11,673 bases of DNA from Actinomycetota bacterium (GTDB lineage Bacteria; Actinomycetota; Acidimicrobiia; IMCC26256; JACDBD01). Of this stretch, positions 1 to 5,217 are shown piece after piece. Within the stretch, counting starts at the first letter, position 1; each line of letters starts with the position of its first letter. Where the stretch lies: NCBI GenBank assembly GCA_013695115.1, contig JACDBD010000381.1:1-11673 (forward strand). Direction: 5' to 3'. A model generated the notes under the pieces. That model saw only the letters and a program-made list of their open reading frames with translations, was not told the DNA's origin and did no database searches. Both the position numbers and the translations under genes were made by a program.

Positions 1-170
1 CGCCCTGTTCGGGCATCACCGTCGCTGCCGAGTGACGCAGGTCGTGCAACCTAATCCGGCGAACCTCGGCGCCCTTCACGAGCCGGTCGAAGGTGCCGGA
101 CACGTTGTCGGGATGGAGCGGCTCGCCCGTCACCGTCGCGAAGATGAGGTCCAGGTCGGCTTCGGTCAAC
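1..170 (-). pseudogene. Tyrosine integrase, C-terminal catalytic fragment (runs off left edge)
   Basis: Read on the minus strand from about 169 to 1, the frame encodes TEADLDLIFATVTGEPLHPD, then NVSGTFDRLVKGA and RIRLHDLRHSAATVM. This is the usual pattern of the catalytic domain of phage-type tyrosine recombinases: the 'LVFAT-TG-P-P-N' stretch followed by the HxLRH box (H-x-x-R catalytic pair). The upstream part of such a gene (core-binding domain and the first catalytic Arg) is absent, because to the right of about 170-195 the DNA carries an integrase N-terminal region in the opposite orientation. The tail with the catalytic Tyr would lie beyond the left edge. No start codon or ribosome site can be assigned, so I treat it as a remnant. 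Family membership is seen in the sequence; loss of function is inferred. Confidence 0.72.
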
Positions 171-191
171 AATATCCGCCAGGCGGACGGA

Positions 192-518
192 CAAATCACG
201 TTGGGCGAGTTCCTCGAAGAGTGGCTTCGATCGATGGAACTCGCAGTTAGCCCGCGAACGCTGCGTCGATACCAAGAGTACGTCCGTCTCCACACGCGGC
301 CGGTCCTAGGCGCCTGCCCGCTCAATTCCGTCGGTCCGCGCGAGCTCCAATCCCTCTACGCAGACCGGATCTCCAGCGGCCAGTCGCGAGCATCGGTACT
401 GCATCTACATCGATTGCTGCACGGCGCCTTCGGGCACGCCGTCACATGGGGATTGCCGATCACAACCCGACAGATGCCGTCGATTCTCCGCGGCCAGTCC
501 GTCAGGAGATGCGCACGC
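192..518 (+). pseudogene. Tyrosine integrase, N-terminal core-binding fragment, frameshifted
   Basis: From 192 the plus strand reads QITLGEFLEEWLRSMELAVS, followed by RTLRRYQEYVRLHTRPVLG and a helix ending in GHAVTWG. This is the SAM-like core-binding domain that lies before the catalytic domain in phage integrases. At about 449-455 the reading frame must shift by one base: the family-like continuation (IADHNPTDAVDSPRPVRQEM) is found only in the next frame, from 452 to about 511. Resemblance ends near 518, before any catalytic residue. Bases 519-651 show no recognisable gene on either strand. The open frame extends upstream to 93, but residues before 192 do not look like an integrase. Base composition by eye is less GC-rich than the rest. 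The piece lies back to back with the minus-strand catalytic fragment, so neither can make a recombinase. Confidence 0.72.
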
Positions 519-651
519 GGCCACTTCCTCTTCGTGCTCTGCATGCTCCGGCACATCGAAGCCGACGACAAGGCATTCGAACGCATCGCCAACGACAATC
601 GCTTCCGGAGTGCAGGTCAACACGTGCAGCGGACCGACCAGAGGTAGCTGC

Positions 652-2025
652 TCAGGACGCAGGCTCGATGTTCTGGTTGAGGTGGAAGAGGTTCTGGGGG
701 TCGTAGGCGGCCTTGACCTGGCGCAGACGCTCGTAGGTGCGACCAAAGTTCTCGGGTGCCCGAGCTGCGTCGTCCTCAGACATGAAGTTGATGTATCCCC
801 CTTCAGTGCCAGAGTGGGGGTGGATGGCGGCGTAGTAGTCACGCACCCACTTGATGTTGGCGTCGTTGTCGGCGGGGTCGGGCCACATGCCGGCGACCAC
901 CGCCGCATACTTGGCGTCGCGGTGTCCGAACGCAGTTTCGTCGGGACCGACACGGTGGGCGGCGCCATTGACGGGATAGAGGTGCATCGTCGAGTTGACG
1001 ACGGGCGTTCTCTTGCCGTGCTCGATGTGCGCCGCAATGGCGTCGTCGGTGAGCTCGCGCACGTAGTCGGCCTTCCAGTAGTGCTGAAGGCCGCGCGGCA
1101 CGAGGTCGTCGAACGCCGAGTTGAGCGCGGGATAGGGCATCGGTCCAACGTATTCGGCCCGTACCTCCGCCGCGTCCCTCAGCGGCTTGATGGCCTGCTC
1201 GCCGTCTTCGAGTGGGCCGGTCCAGCACGTGACCATGGCACAGAACAGGTCGCCGTGGCGGTCCTCCGGGATGAAGGGCAGCGGTGGGGCGATCTGCCAG
1301 GCGAAGAATGCCCCGAGCTGTTCGGGGGCGTCCTCGATGAAGTCTCGGTAGCACGCCATGACGGCAGCAGCGTCTTCGACCTCGTAGAACATCGGCCCGC
1401 CATAGATGGTGTCAACGTTGTGGAGGCCGAACTCGAGTGCCGTGACTACGCCGAAGTTGCCGCCCCCGCCCCGTAAGGCCCAGAACAGGTCTTCGTTCTC
1501 GTGCTCGTTGGCGGTGAGGATCCGACCGTCGGCGGTGACAACCTCGGCTCCGACGAGGTTGTCACACGAGAGGCCGCGGCCCCGCGTGAGGTACCCGATG
1601 CCGCCACCAAGGGTTAGGCCGCTGACACCGGTGGTCGAGATGATCCCGCCTGTGGTGGCCAGTCCGTACGCGTGCGCGGCGTGGTTGAAGTCACCCCACG
1701 TCGCGCCGCCCCCGGCTCGGGCAGTCTTCTTGGCCGGGTCCACAAAGACGTTGTTGACCAGCGAGAGATCGAGCGCGACCCCGTCGTCGCAGGTGCCGAA
1801 CCCGGGCACGCTGTGCCCTCCACCCCGCACGGCTAGGTCGAGGGCGTTGGCTCGCGCGTAGTTGACCGCGGCGACGGCGTCGGCGGTGGCCGCTGCTCGC
1901 ACGACGACCGCGGGACGGCGATCGTGCATGAAGTTGTGGACGCGCCGGTGCTCTTCGTAGTCGTCGTCGCCAGGCTCGATCACCGGGCCCCGCACCTGCT
2001 CGCGCAACTCCGCGATCGTGACCAT
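652..2025 (-). CDS. FAD-linked oxidase, berberine bridge enzyme (BBE) type
   Basis: A 457-residue flavoprotein oxidase/dehydrogenase of the PCMH (VAO/PCMH) fold with a C-terminal BBE domain. The FAD domain spans about residues 35-205: RGGGHS (68-72) carries His71, the expected covalent FAD attachment site, then LGGGIGYLTRGRGLSCDNL (139-157) and DLFWALRGGGGNFGVVT (179-195). The BBE tail ends with GGYINF (409-414), RTYERLRQVKAAYDPQNLF (429-447) and LNQNI. The substrate cannot be told from sequence; relatives oxidise sugars, alcohols or secondary metabolites. No signal peptide is visible, so it is probably cytoplasmic. I chose the ATG at 2025 over the open frame's first ATG at 2145 because GGGGGGAAATC stands directly before it and the extension is not family-like. 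It stands alone between integrase debris and tRNA-Pro, which suggests acquired cargo. The family call is firm. Confidence 0.93.
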   Translation of the reverse strand: MVTIAELREQVRGPVIEPGDDDYEEHRRVHNFMHDRRPAVVVRAAATADAVAAVNYARANALDLAVRGGGHSVPGFGTCDDGVALDLSLVNNVFVDPAKKTARAGGGATWGDFNHAAHAYGLATTGGIISTTGVSGLTLGGGIGYLTRGRGLSCDNLVGAEVVTADGRILTANEHENEDLFWALRGGGGNFGVVTALEFGLHNVDTIYGGPMFYEVEDAAAVMACYRDFIEDAPEQLGAFFAWQIAPPLPFIPEDRHGDLFCAMVTCWTGPLEDGEQAIKPLRDAAEVRAEYVGPMPYPALNSAFDDLVPRGLQHYWKADYVRELTDDAIAAHIEHGKRTPVVNSTMHLYPVNGAAHRVGPDETAFGHRDAKYAAVVAGMWPDPADNDANIKWVRDYYAAIHPHSGTEGGYINFMSEDDAARAPENFGRTYERLRQVKAAYDPQNLFHLNQNIEPAS

Positions 2026-2040
2026 GATTTCCCCCCGGGT

Positions 2041-2067
2041 CGACTGGCGGTGTCCAGTCGCAAGATA
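2041..2067 (-). promoter_or_regulatory. Candidate promoter/operator of the FAD oxidase gene
   Basis: A perfect inverted repeat, CGACTGG (2041-2047) and CCAGTCG (2054-2060) around a 6-base spacer, lies 15 bases upstream of the oxidase start and immediately downstream of a -10-like TATCTT (minus strand, 2067-2062). A dyad at the expected transcription start is a typical repressor site, so local control by an unlinked regulator is plausible. No good -35 box is visible at 17 bases. The repeat is seen; the operator role is inferred. Confidence 0.4.
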
Positions 2068-2172
2068 CCTGAGGGGGCGTTCCGCAACCCATTCCCTGGG
2101 CACCCAAGATCGGACGGGCGACATGACCGAGTCGCTGCAGGACATGAGCGACGACCCGCTGGCCGATTTTTC

Positions 2173-2189
2173 GTGAGCATTCTGTGAGC
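2173..2189. repeat. Pair of GTGAGC direct repeats, 11 bases apart
   Basis: GTGAGC occurs at 2173-2178 and again at 2184-2189, a spacing of 11 bases (one helical turn), inside the gene-free stretch between the FAD oxidase and tRNA-Pro. Such phased short repeats can be protein-binding sites, for example arm-type sites of integrases or excisionases, but nothing here proves that. The rest of 2068-2246 holds no gene I can support. Confidence 0.3.
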
Positions 2190-2216
2190 GCGGCCCCCCG
2201 TGTGGGTCTCGTTGCT

Positions 2217-2237
2217 GAGGGTCGAACCCCCTGACCT
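2217..2237 (-). repeat. T-arm-like sequence just past tRNA-Pro (possible tRNA or att remnant)
   Basis: On the minus strand this reads AGGTCAGGGGGTTCGACCCT, which resembles a tRNA variable loop plus T-arm (AGGTC, then a G-run, GTTCGA and a C-run). The tRNA-Pro in this window has AGGTCGCGGGTTCGAGTCCC about 30 bases away. A 4-bp stem (AGGG/CCCT) forms only with the loop out of the canonical register, and no acceptor or anticodon arm can be found, so it is not a working tRNA. It could be a decayed tRNA fragment or an attachment-site duplication. Confidence 0.3.
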
Positions 2238-2246
2238 GCGCTTTCG

Positions 2247-2324
2247 TGGTCGGGCTGGCGGGACTCGAACCCGCGACCTTCGGTCCCCCAGACCGACGCG
2301 CTAACCAAGCTGCGCCACAGCCCG
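2247..2324 (-). tRNA. tRNA-Pro, anticodon GGG
   Basis: A complete 78-base cloverleaf on the minus strand. The acceptor stem CGGGCTG pairs with CAGCCCG, followed by A73 and an encoded CCA. The D stem is GCGC/GCGC, the anticodon stem TCGGT/ACCGA holds the 7-base loop CTGGGGG (GGG at positions 34-36, reading CCC and CCU), the variable loop is AGGTC, and the T stem GCGGG/CCCGC holds TTCGAGT. C1-G72 with A73 is the bacterial proline tRNA identity signature. The 3' end faces the oxidase and integrase debris, which is where tRNA-targeting elements insert. Confidence 0.97.
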
Positions 2325-2332
2325 TGACGGCC

Positions 2333-2338
2333 AGTCTA
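2333..2338 (-). promoter_or_regulatory. Candidate -10 box for tRNA-Pro
   Basis: TAGACT (minus strand) lies 8 bases before the first base of the mature tRNA, in the 54-base gap after the zinc-ribbon gene. It fits the TANNNT pattern of actinobacterial sigma-70 type promoters. No convincing -35 hexamer is visible 17 bases upstream, so this is a motif match only. Confidence 0.45.
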
Positions 2339-2378
2339 CGACGGGCGTCCTCGGCGGTCCCCTGCGATCAGTCGCTCC

Positions 2379-2612
2379 TCAGAACCGCTCGACCACCCAC
2401 ACGACGCCCTGCCATGCCCGGTAGCCGAGGTACACCGCGGCCGCGCCCGCGAGCAGCTTGAGGTGCCACGGAAACGGGACCGGCTCCTCGGTCGCGGCAC
2501 TGTCGGCACCGGCACGAGCGGGTTCCACGGGCCGCCCACACGACGGGCAGGTGCCGTCGCCGCGCACTGTCGGCGGCGAGAGGAACCGGTCACATTCGGC
2601 GCACCAGGGCAC
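2379..2612 (-). CDS. Small zinc-ribbon protein with one C-terminal membrane helix
   Basis: A 77-residue protein of unknown function. The N-terminus has two Cys pairs, CAEC (4-7) and CPSC (22-25), spaced as in a rubredoxin-like zinc ribbon that would bind one metal ion. A Pro/Ala/Glu-rich linker (about 28-48) follows, then a hydrophobic segment (about 50-71, LKLLAGAAAVYLGYRAWQGV) that would span the membrane once, ending in VVERF. This order predicts a ribbon on the cytoplasmic face held at the membrane. The start is GTG at 2612, since the ATG just upstream (2619) is in another frame and stops quickly. It begins 34 bases after the carboxyltransferase stop on the same strand and may be the last gene of that transcript. 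No named family is recognised; that it is a real gene rests on the Cys pattern plus the helix. Confidence 0.72.
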   Translation of the reverse strand: MPWCAECDRFLSPPTVRGDGTCPSCGRPVEPARAGADSAATEEPVPFPWHLKLLAGAAAVYLGYRAWQGVVWVVERF

Positions 2613-2630
2613 GCCCCATTGTCACATCCG

Positions 2631-2644
2631 CCGGCGAACGCCGG
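2631..2644 (-). other. GC hairpin just after the carboxyltransferase stop codon
   Basis: CCGGC (2631-2635) and GCCGG (2640-2644) form a 5-bp stem with a 4-base loop, starting 2 bases past the stop codon of the carboxyltransferase gene. There is no T-run, so it is not a standard intrinsic terminator; it could shape 3' mRNA ends or be chance in GC-rich DNA. Confidence 0.35.
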
Positions 2645-2646
2645 GC

Positions 2647-4176
2647 TCAGACCGGAGGCACGCCGTGACGGCGGGCGAAGTCCTCGCGCCGCCGGTCACG
2701 CGCGAGGGCGAGACGCCGGGCGAGCTCGTCGCGCAGGTCCTCGGGCGCGACCACCGCATCGACGACGAGCTCGGCCGCCAGGTGCACGAGGTCGACGTCG
2801 GCTTCGTACTCGGCCCGCCGCTCGGCAACGAAGGCCGCCCGCTCCTCGGGGTCCTCGATCGCCTGGATGCGGTTGTAGAAGACCGCGTTGACGGCGGGCT
2901 CGGGTCCCATCACCGCGATCTGCGCGGTAGGCAGGGCCAGGCAGGCATCGGGGTCGAAGGCGGGACCGCACATGGCGTAGAGCCCGGCGCCGTAGGCCTT
3001 GCGCACGATCACCGAAACCTTCGGGACTGTCGCCTCCGTGACCGCCGAGATCATCTTGGCGCCGTGCCGGATGATGCCCTCGCGCTCGACCGCGGTGCCG
3101 ATCATGAAGCCGGGCACGTCGGCGAGGAACACGAGCGGCACGTTGAACGCGTCGCACAGCCAGATGAACCGGGCCGCCTTGTCGGCAGAATCGACGAACA
3201 GGACGCCGCCCAGCTGCATGGGGTTGTTGGCGACGACGCCCACGACCTCACCGTCGAGCCGGCCGAAGCCGATGATCAGCTCCTTGGCATACAGCGGCTT
3301 CACCTCGAAGAAGCTGTCCTCGTCGACGAGCGCTTCGATGACCTGGTGCATGTCGTACGCCCGCCGCTCCTCGGCCGGGACCACATCGGCAATGGGCCGG
3401 GCATCGACGCGCGCCGTCCGGGCCGTCGCCGGCGGCGGGTGCTCCCGCCAGTTGCCGGGAAGGTAGGAGAGCCACCGTTTGGCCGCGTCGATCGCGGCGT
3501 CATCGTCGGCGACCAGGTTGTCGCCGCAGCCGCTCACCGTGGCATGCATGCGGGCCCCGCCCATCTCCTCGAGGGTCGCGTGCTCGCCGATGACCTCCTC
3601 GGCCATGCGGGGCGACCCGAGGTACATGGACGCGTTGCCCTCGACCATGAAGACGACGTCGCAGAACGCGGGGATGTACGCGCCGCCGGCGGCCGATGGG
3701 CCGAACAGGCAGCACGCCTGCGGCACCCGGCCGGACAGCCGGACCTGGTTGGCGAAGATGCGGCCGGCGCCCCGGCGCCCGGGGAACAACTCGACCTGGT
3801 CGGTGATCCGGGCCCCGGCCGAGTCGACCAGGTAGACGACAGGGTGCTCGTGGCGTAGCGCGGTTTCTGTGAGGCGCACAATCTTCTCGACCGTGCGGGC
3901 GCCCCATGACCCGGCCTTGACGGTCGAATCGTTCGCCATCACGCAGACAGGGCGACCTTCGATGCGACCGACGCCGGTCACGACGCCGTCGGCGGGCAGG
4001 TTGTCGGCGAGTGCGTTGGCAAGCAGTCCGTCCTCGGCGAACGAGTCGGGGTCGAGCAGGCGGGCGAGTCGGTCGCGGACGAACCGCTTCCCCTCGCGGG
4101 CAAGCTTGTCGGCTCCACGTTCGAGGTTGCCCTGCAGCGCCCGTTCGACGTGCTTGCGGACGGCGTCGTCACTCAT
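2647..4176 (-). CDS. Biotin-dependent acyl-CoA carboxylase, carboxyltransferase (beta) subunit
   Basis: A 509-residue carboxyltransferase with the two crotonase-like halves of the family, which moves CO2 from carboxybiotin to an acyl-CoA. The N half carries DSAGARITDQ (118-127), GRIFANQ and the oxyanion loop GPSAAGGAY (159-167). The C half carries NNPMQLGGVLF, DVPGFMIG (353-360) and the second oxyanion loop at KAYGAGLYAMCG (393-404). YGAG-Y-MCG resembles the methylcrotonyl-CoA carboxylase type more than propionyl-CoA or acetyl-CoA carboxylases. Its ATG overlaps the stop of the HMG-CoA lyase gene by 4 bases (ATGA), implying translational coupling, and HMG-CoA lyase acts later in leucine breakdown. 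That supports, but does not prove, methylcrotonyl-CoA as substrate. The partner biotin carboxylase/carrier subunit and the hydratase are not in the window. Family certain; substrate inferred. Cytoplasmic. Confidence 0.92.
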   Translation of the reverse strand: MSDDAVRKHVERALQGNLERGADKLAREGKRFVRDRLARLLDPDSFAEDGLLANALADNLPADGVVTGVGRIEGRPVCVMANDSTVKAGSWGARTVEKIVRLTETALRHEHPVVYLVDSAGARITDQVELFPGRRGAGRIFANQVRLSGRVPQACCLFGPSAAGGAYIPAFCDVVFMVEGNASMYLGSPRMAEEVIGEHATLEEMGGARMHATVSGCGDNLVADDDAAIDAAKRWLSYLPGNWREHPPPATARTARVDARPIADVVPAEERRAYDMHQVIEALVDEDSFFEVKPLYAKELIIGFGRLDGEVVGVVANNPMQLGGVLFVDSADKAARFIWLCDAFNVPLVFLADVPGFMIGTAVEREGIIRHGAKMISAVTEATVPKVSVIVRKAYGAGLYAMCGPAFDPDACLALPTAQIAVMGPEPAVNAVFYNRIQAIEDPEERAAFVAERRAEYEADVDLVHLAAELVVDAVVAPEDLRDELARRLALARDRRREDFARRHGVPPV

Positions 4177-5096
4177 GCCGAGACAGTGTTCCAGCGCGGT
4201 CCCGCCCGCATGACCTGGCCGGGAAGCTCCCGCCCGACGAGGTCCTGAGCCAGGTGAGCGGCGGCCACGAGCGCGTCCAGGTCCACGCCGGTGTCGACGC
4301 CCATGTCGGCCAGCATGTGCACCAGGTCTTCGGTGACGATGTTGCCGGTCGCGCCGGGCGCGTACGGGCAGCCGCCCAGCCCGCCGATGGATGCGTCGAA
4401 CCGGGTGACGCCGCGTTCGAGCGCGGCGAGAACGTTGGCGAGCCCGGTGCCGCGGGTGTTGTGGAGGTGGAGGCCGACGTCGGTCGCGACGAGACCGACG
4501 TCCTCGAGCGCATCGAGCAGCTCGTCGACCCGGCGGGGCGTGGCCATGCCGGTCGTGTCGCCGAACGAGCAGCGGTCGACGCCCTGCTCGATGAGCCGCA
4601 GCGTCACCGCGGCAACGCCCGCCGGGTCGAGGTCACCTTCGTAGGGGCAGCCGAAGGCGGTCGACACGATCGCCTCGACCGGGCGGTCGCCCTCGTGCCC
4701 AACGAGTCCGACCACCTCCCCCACGCCGGTGATCGACTCGTCGACGCTGCGCCGGACGTTCTTGCGGTTGTGGGTCTCGCTGGCACTGACGACCACCTGG
4801 AGCTCATCGGCGTCGGCGGCGAGCGCCCGCTCCGCGCCCCGGGCGTTGGGCACGAGCGCGGAGTACACGACACCGGGCCGGCGGTCGATGCGGGCCATGA
4901 CCTCCTCGGCGCCGGCCATCGCCGGGATCGCCTCCGGCCTGACGAACGACGCCGCCTCGATCCGGCTGAGGCCGGTGCCGGAGAGCGCGTCGACGAGGCG
5001 GACCCGGTCGTCGACCGGGATGGGATCCTCGTTCTGGAGCCCGTCACGCGGGCCCACCTCGCGCACCTCGACCGTGCTCGGAAGGGAATGGTGCAT
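4173..5096 (-). CDS. mvaB: Hydroxymethylglutaryl-CoA lyase
   Basis: A 307-residue TIM-barrel lyase that splits HMG-CoA into acetyl-CoA and acetoacetate, the last step of leucine degradation. Expected features are all present: VGPRDGLQNE (14-23) with the catalytic Arg17 and metal ligand Asp18, STAFGCPYEGD (145-155), metal ligands in HLH (His210, His212), and the signature GGLGGCPYAPGATGN (238-252) with catalytic Cys243 and ligand Asn252. These sit at the same spacing as human Arg41, Asp42, His233, His235, Cys266 and Asn275. Length is normal for the bacterial family. The ATG at 5096 gives a normal N-terminus; only a weak purine stretch (GAGCGAGG) precedes it. It is the first gene before the carboxyltransferase and may be read through coupling to a short ORF ending 3 bases upstream. 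Relatives acting on other 3-hydroxy-3-methyl acyl-CoAs cannot be fully excluded. Confidence 0.95.
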   Translation of the reverse strand: MHHSLPSTVEVREVGPRDGLQNEDPIPVDDRVRLVDALSGTGLSRIEAASFVRPEAIPAMAGAEEVMARIDRRPGVVYSALVPNARGAERALAADADELQVVVSASETHNRKNVRRSVDESITGVGEVVGLVGHEGDRPVEAIVSTAFGCPYEGDLDPAGVAAVTLRLIEQGVDRCSFGDTTGMATPRRVDELLDALEDVGLVATDVGLHLHNTRGTGLANVLAALERGVTRFDASIGGLGGCPYAPGATGNIVTEDLVHMLADMGVDTGVDLDALVAAAHLAQDLVGRELPGQVMRAGPRWNTVSA

Positions 5097-5099
5097 GGC

Positions 5100-5195
5100 T
5101 TATGGCCTCGCTCGCTGCGGCGCCGGGTATCTGCGCCGCGGGCGCTCGCTCGGCGCCGAGTGAGCCGCAACGTTCATCGGTCGTGCCACGCTCAT
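5100..5195 (-). CDS. Possible 31-residue leader ORF ahead of HMG-CoA lyase
   Basis: An ATG at 5195 stands exactly 6 bases downstream of the -10-like TACGCT (5207-5202), the layout of a leaderless mRNA. The frame runs 31 codons, is rich in Arg, Pro and Ala toward its end, and stops with TAA, leaving only GCC before the HMG-CoA lyase ATG. That spacing would allow termination-reinitiation. A 7-bp hairpin lies inside it. No homology is recognised, and the region contains CGCTCGCT-type repeats common as intergenic DNA in GC-rich genomes, so it may be non-coding 5' leader. Confidence 0.3.
   Translation of the reverse strand: MSVARPMNVAAHSAPSERPRRRYPAPQRARP
5117..5139. repeat. Inverted repeat between der and HMG-CoA lyase
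   Basis: GCGGCGC (5117-5123) and GCGCCGC (5133-5139) are a perfect 7-base inverted repeat with a 9-base loop, flanked on both sides by CGCTCGCT direct repeats (about 5109-5116 and 5143-5150). It has no T-run. It could mark the end of the der transcript, a REP-like element, or a 5' leader hairpin about 20 bases upstream of the lyase start. Confidence 0.5.
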
Positions 5196-5201
5196 TGCAC
5201 C

Positions 5202-5207
5202 AGCGTA
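5202..5207 (-). promoter_or_regulatory. Candidate -10 box upstream of the leader ORF and HMG-CoA lyase
   Basis: TACGCT (minus strand) is followed by 6 bases and then ATG (5195), the same geometry as at the DUF512 gene and ispH. It lies 10 bases after the der stop codon, so it would start a separate transcript for the lyase and carboxyltransferase. No clear -35 is seen. Confidence 0.45.
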
Positions 5208-5217
5208 CCGGTGGTCG

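Noticed and set aside
519..651. Possible coding in either strand between the integrase piece and the oxidase
   Set aside because: Open frames exist on both strands, but none shows a motif, a credible start or family resemblance.
610..1476. 288-codon plus-strand frame opposite the FAD oxidase
   Set aside because: Antisense to a gene with clear FAD and BBE motifs; no recognisable domain.
2026..2145. 40-residue N-terminal extension of the FAD oxidase
   Set aside because: It is not family-like, covers the promoter dyad, and the internal ATG at 2025 has a strong Shine-Dalgarno sequence.
2123..2176. 17-codon plus-strand ORF between oxidase and tRNA
   Set aside because: Too short, no ribosome site or homology that I can see.
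2246..2461. 71-codon plus-strand frame beginning MVGLAGLEPATFGPPDRRAN
   Set aside because: This is the familiar false protein made by translating the reverse strand of a tRNA gene; it lies on tRNA-Pro.
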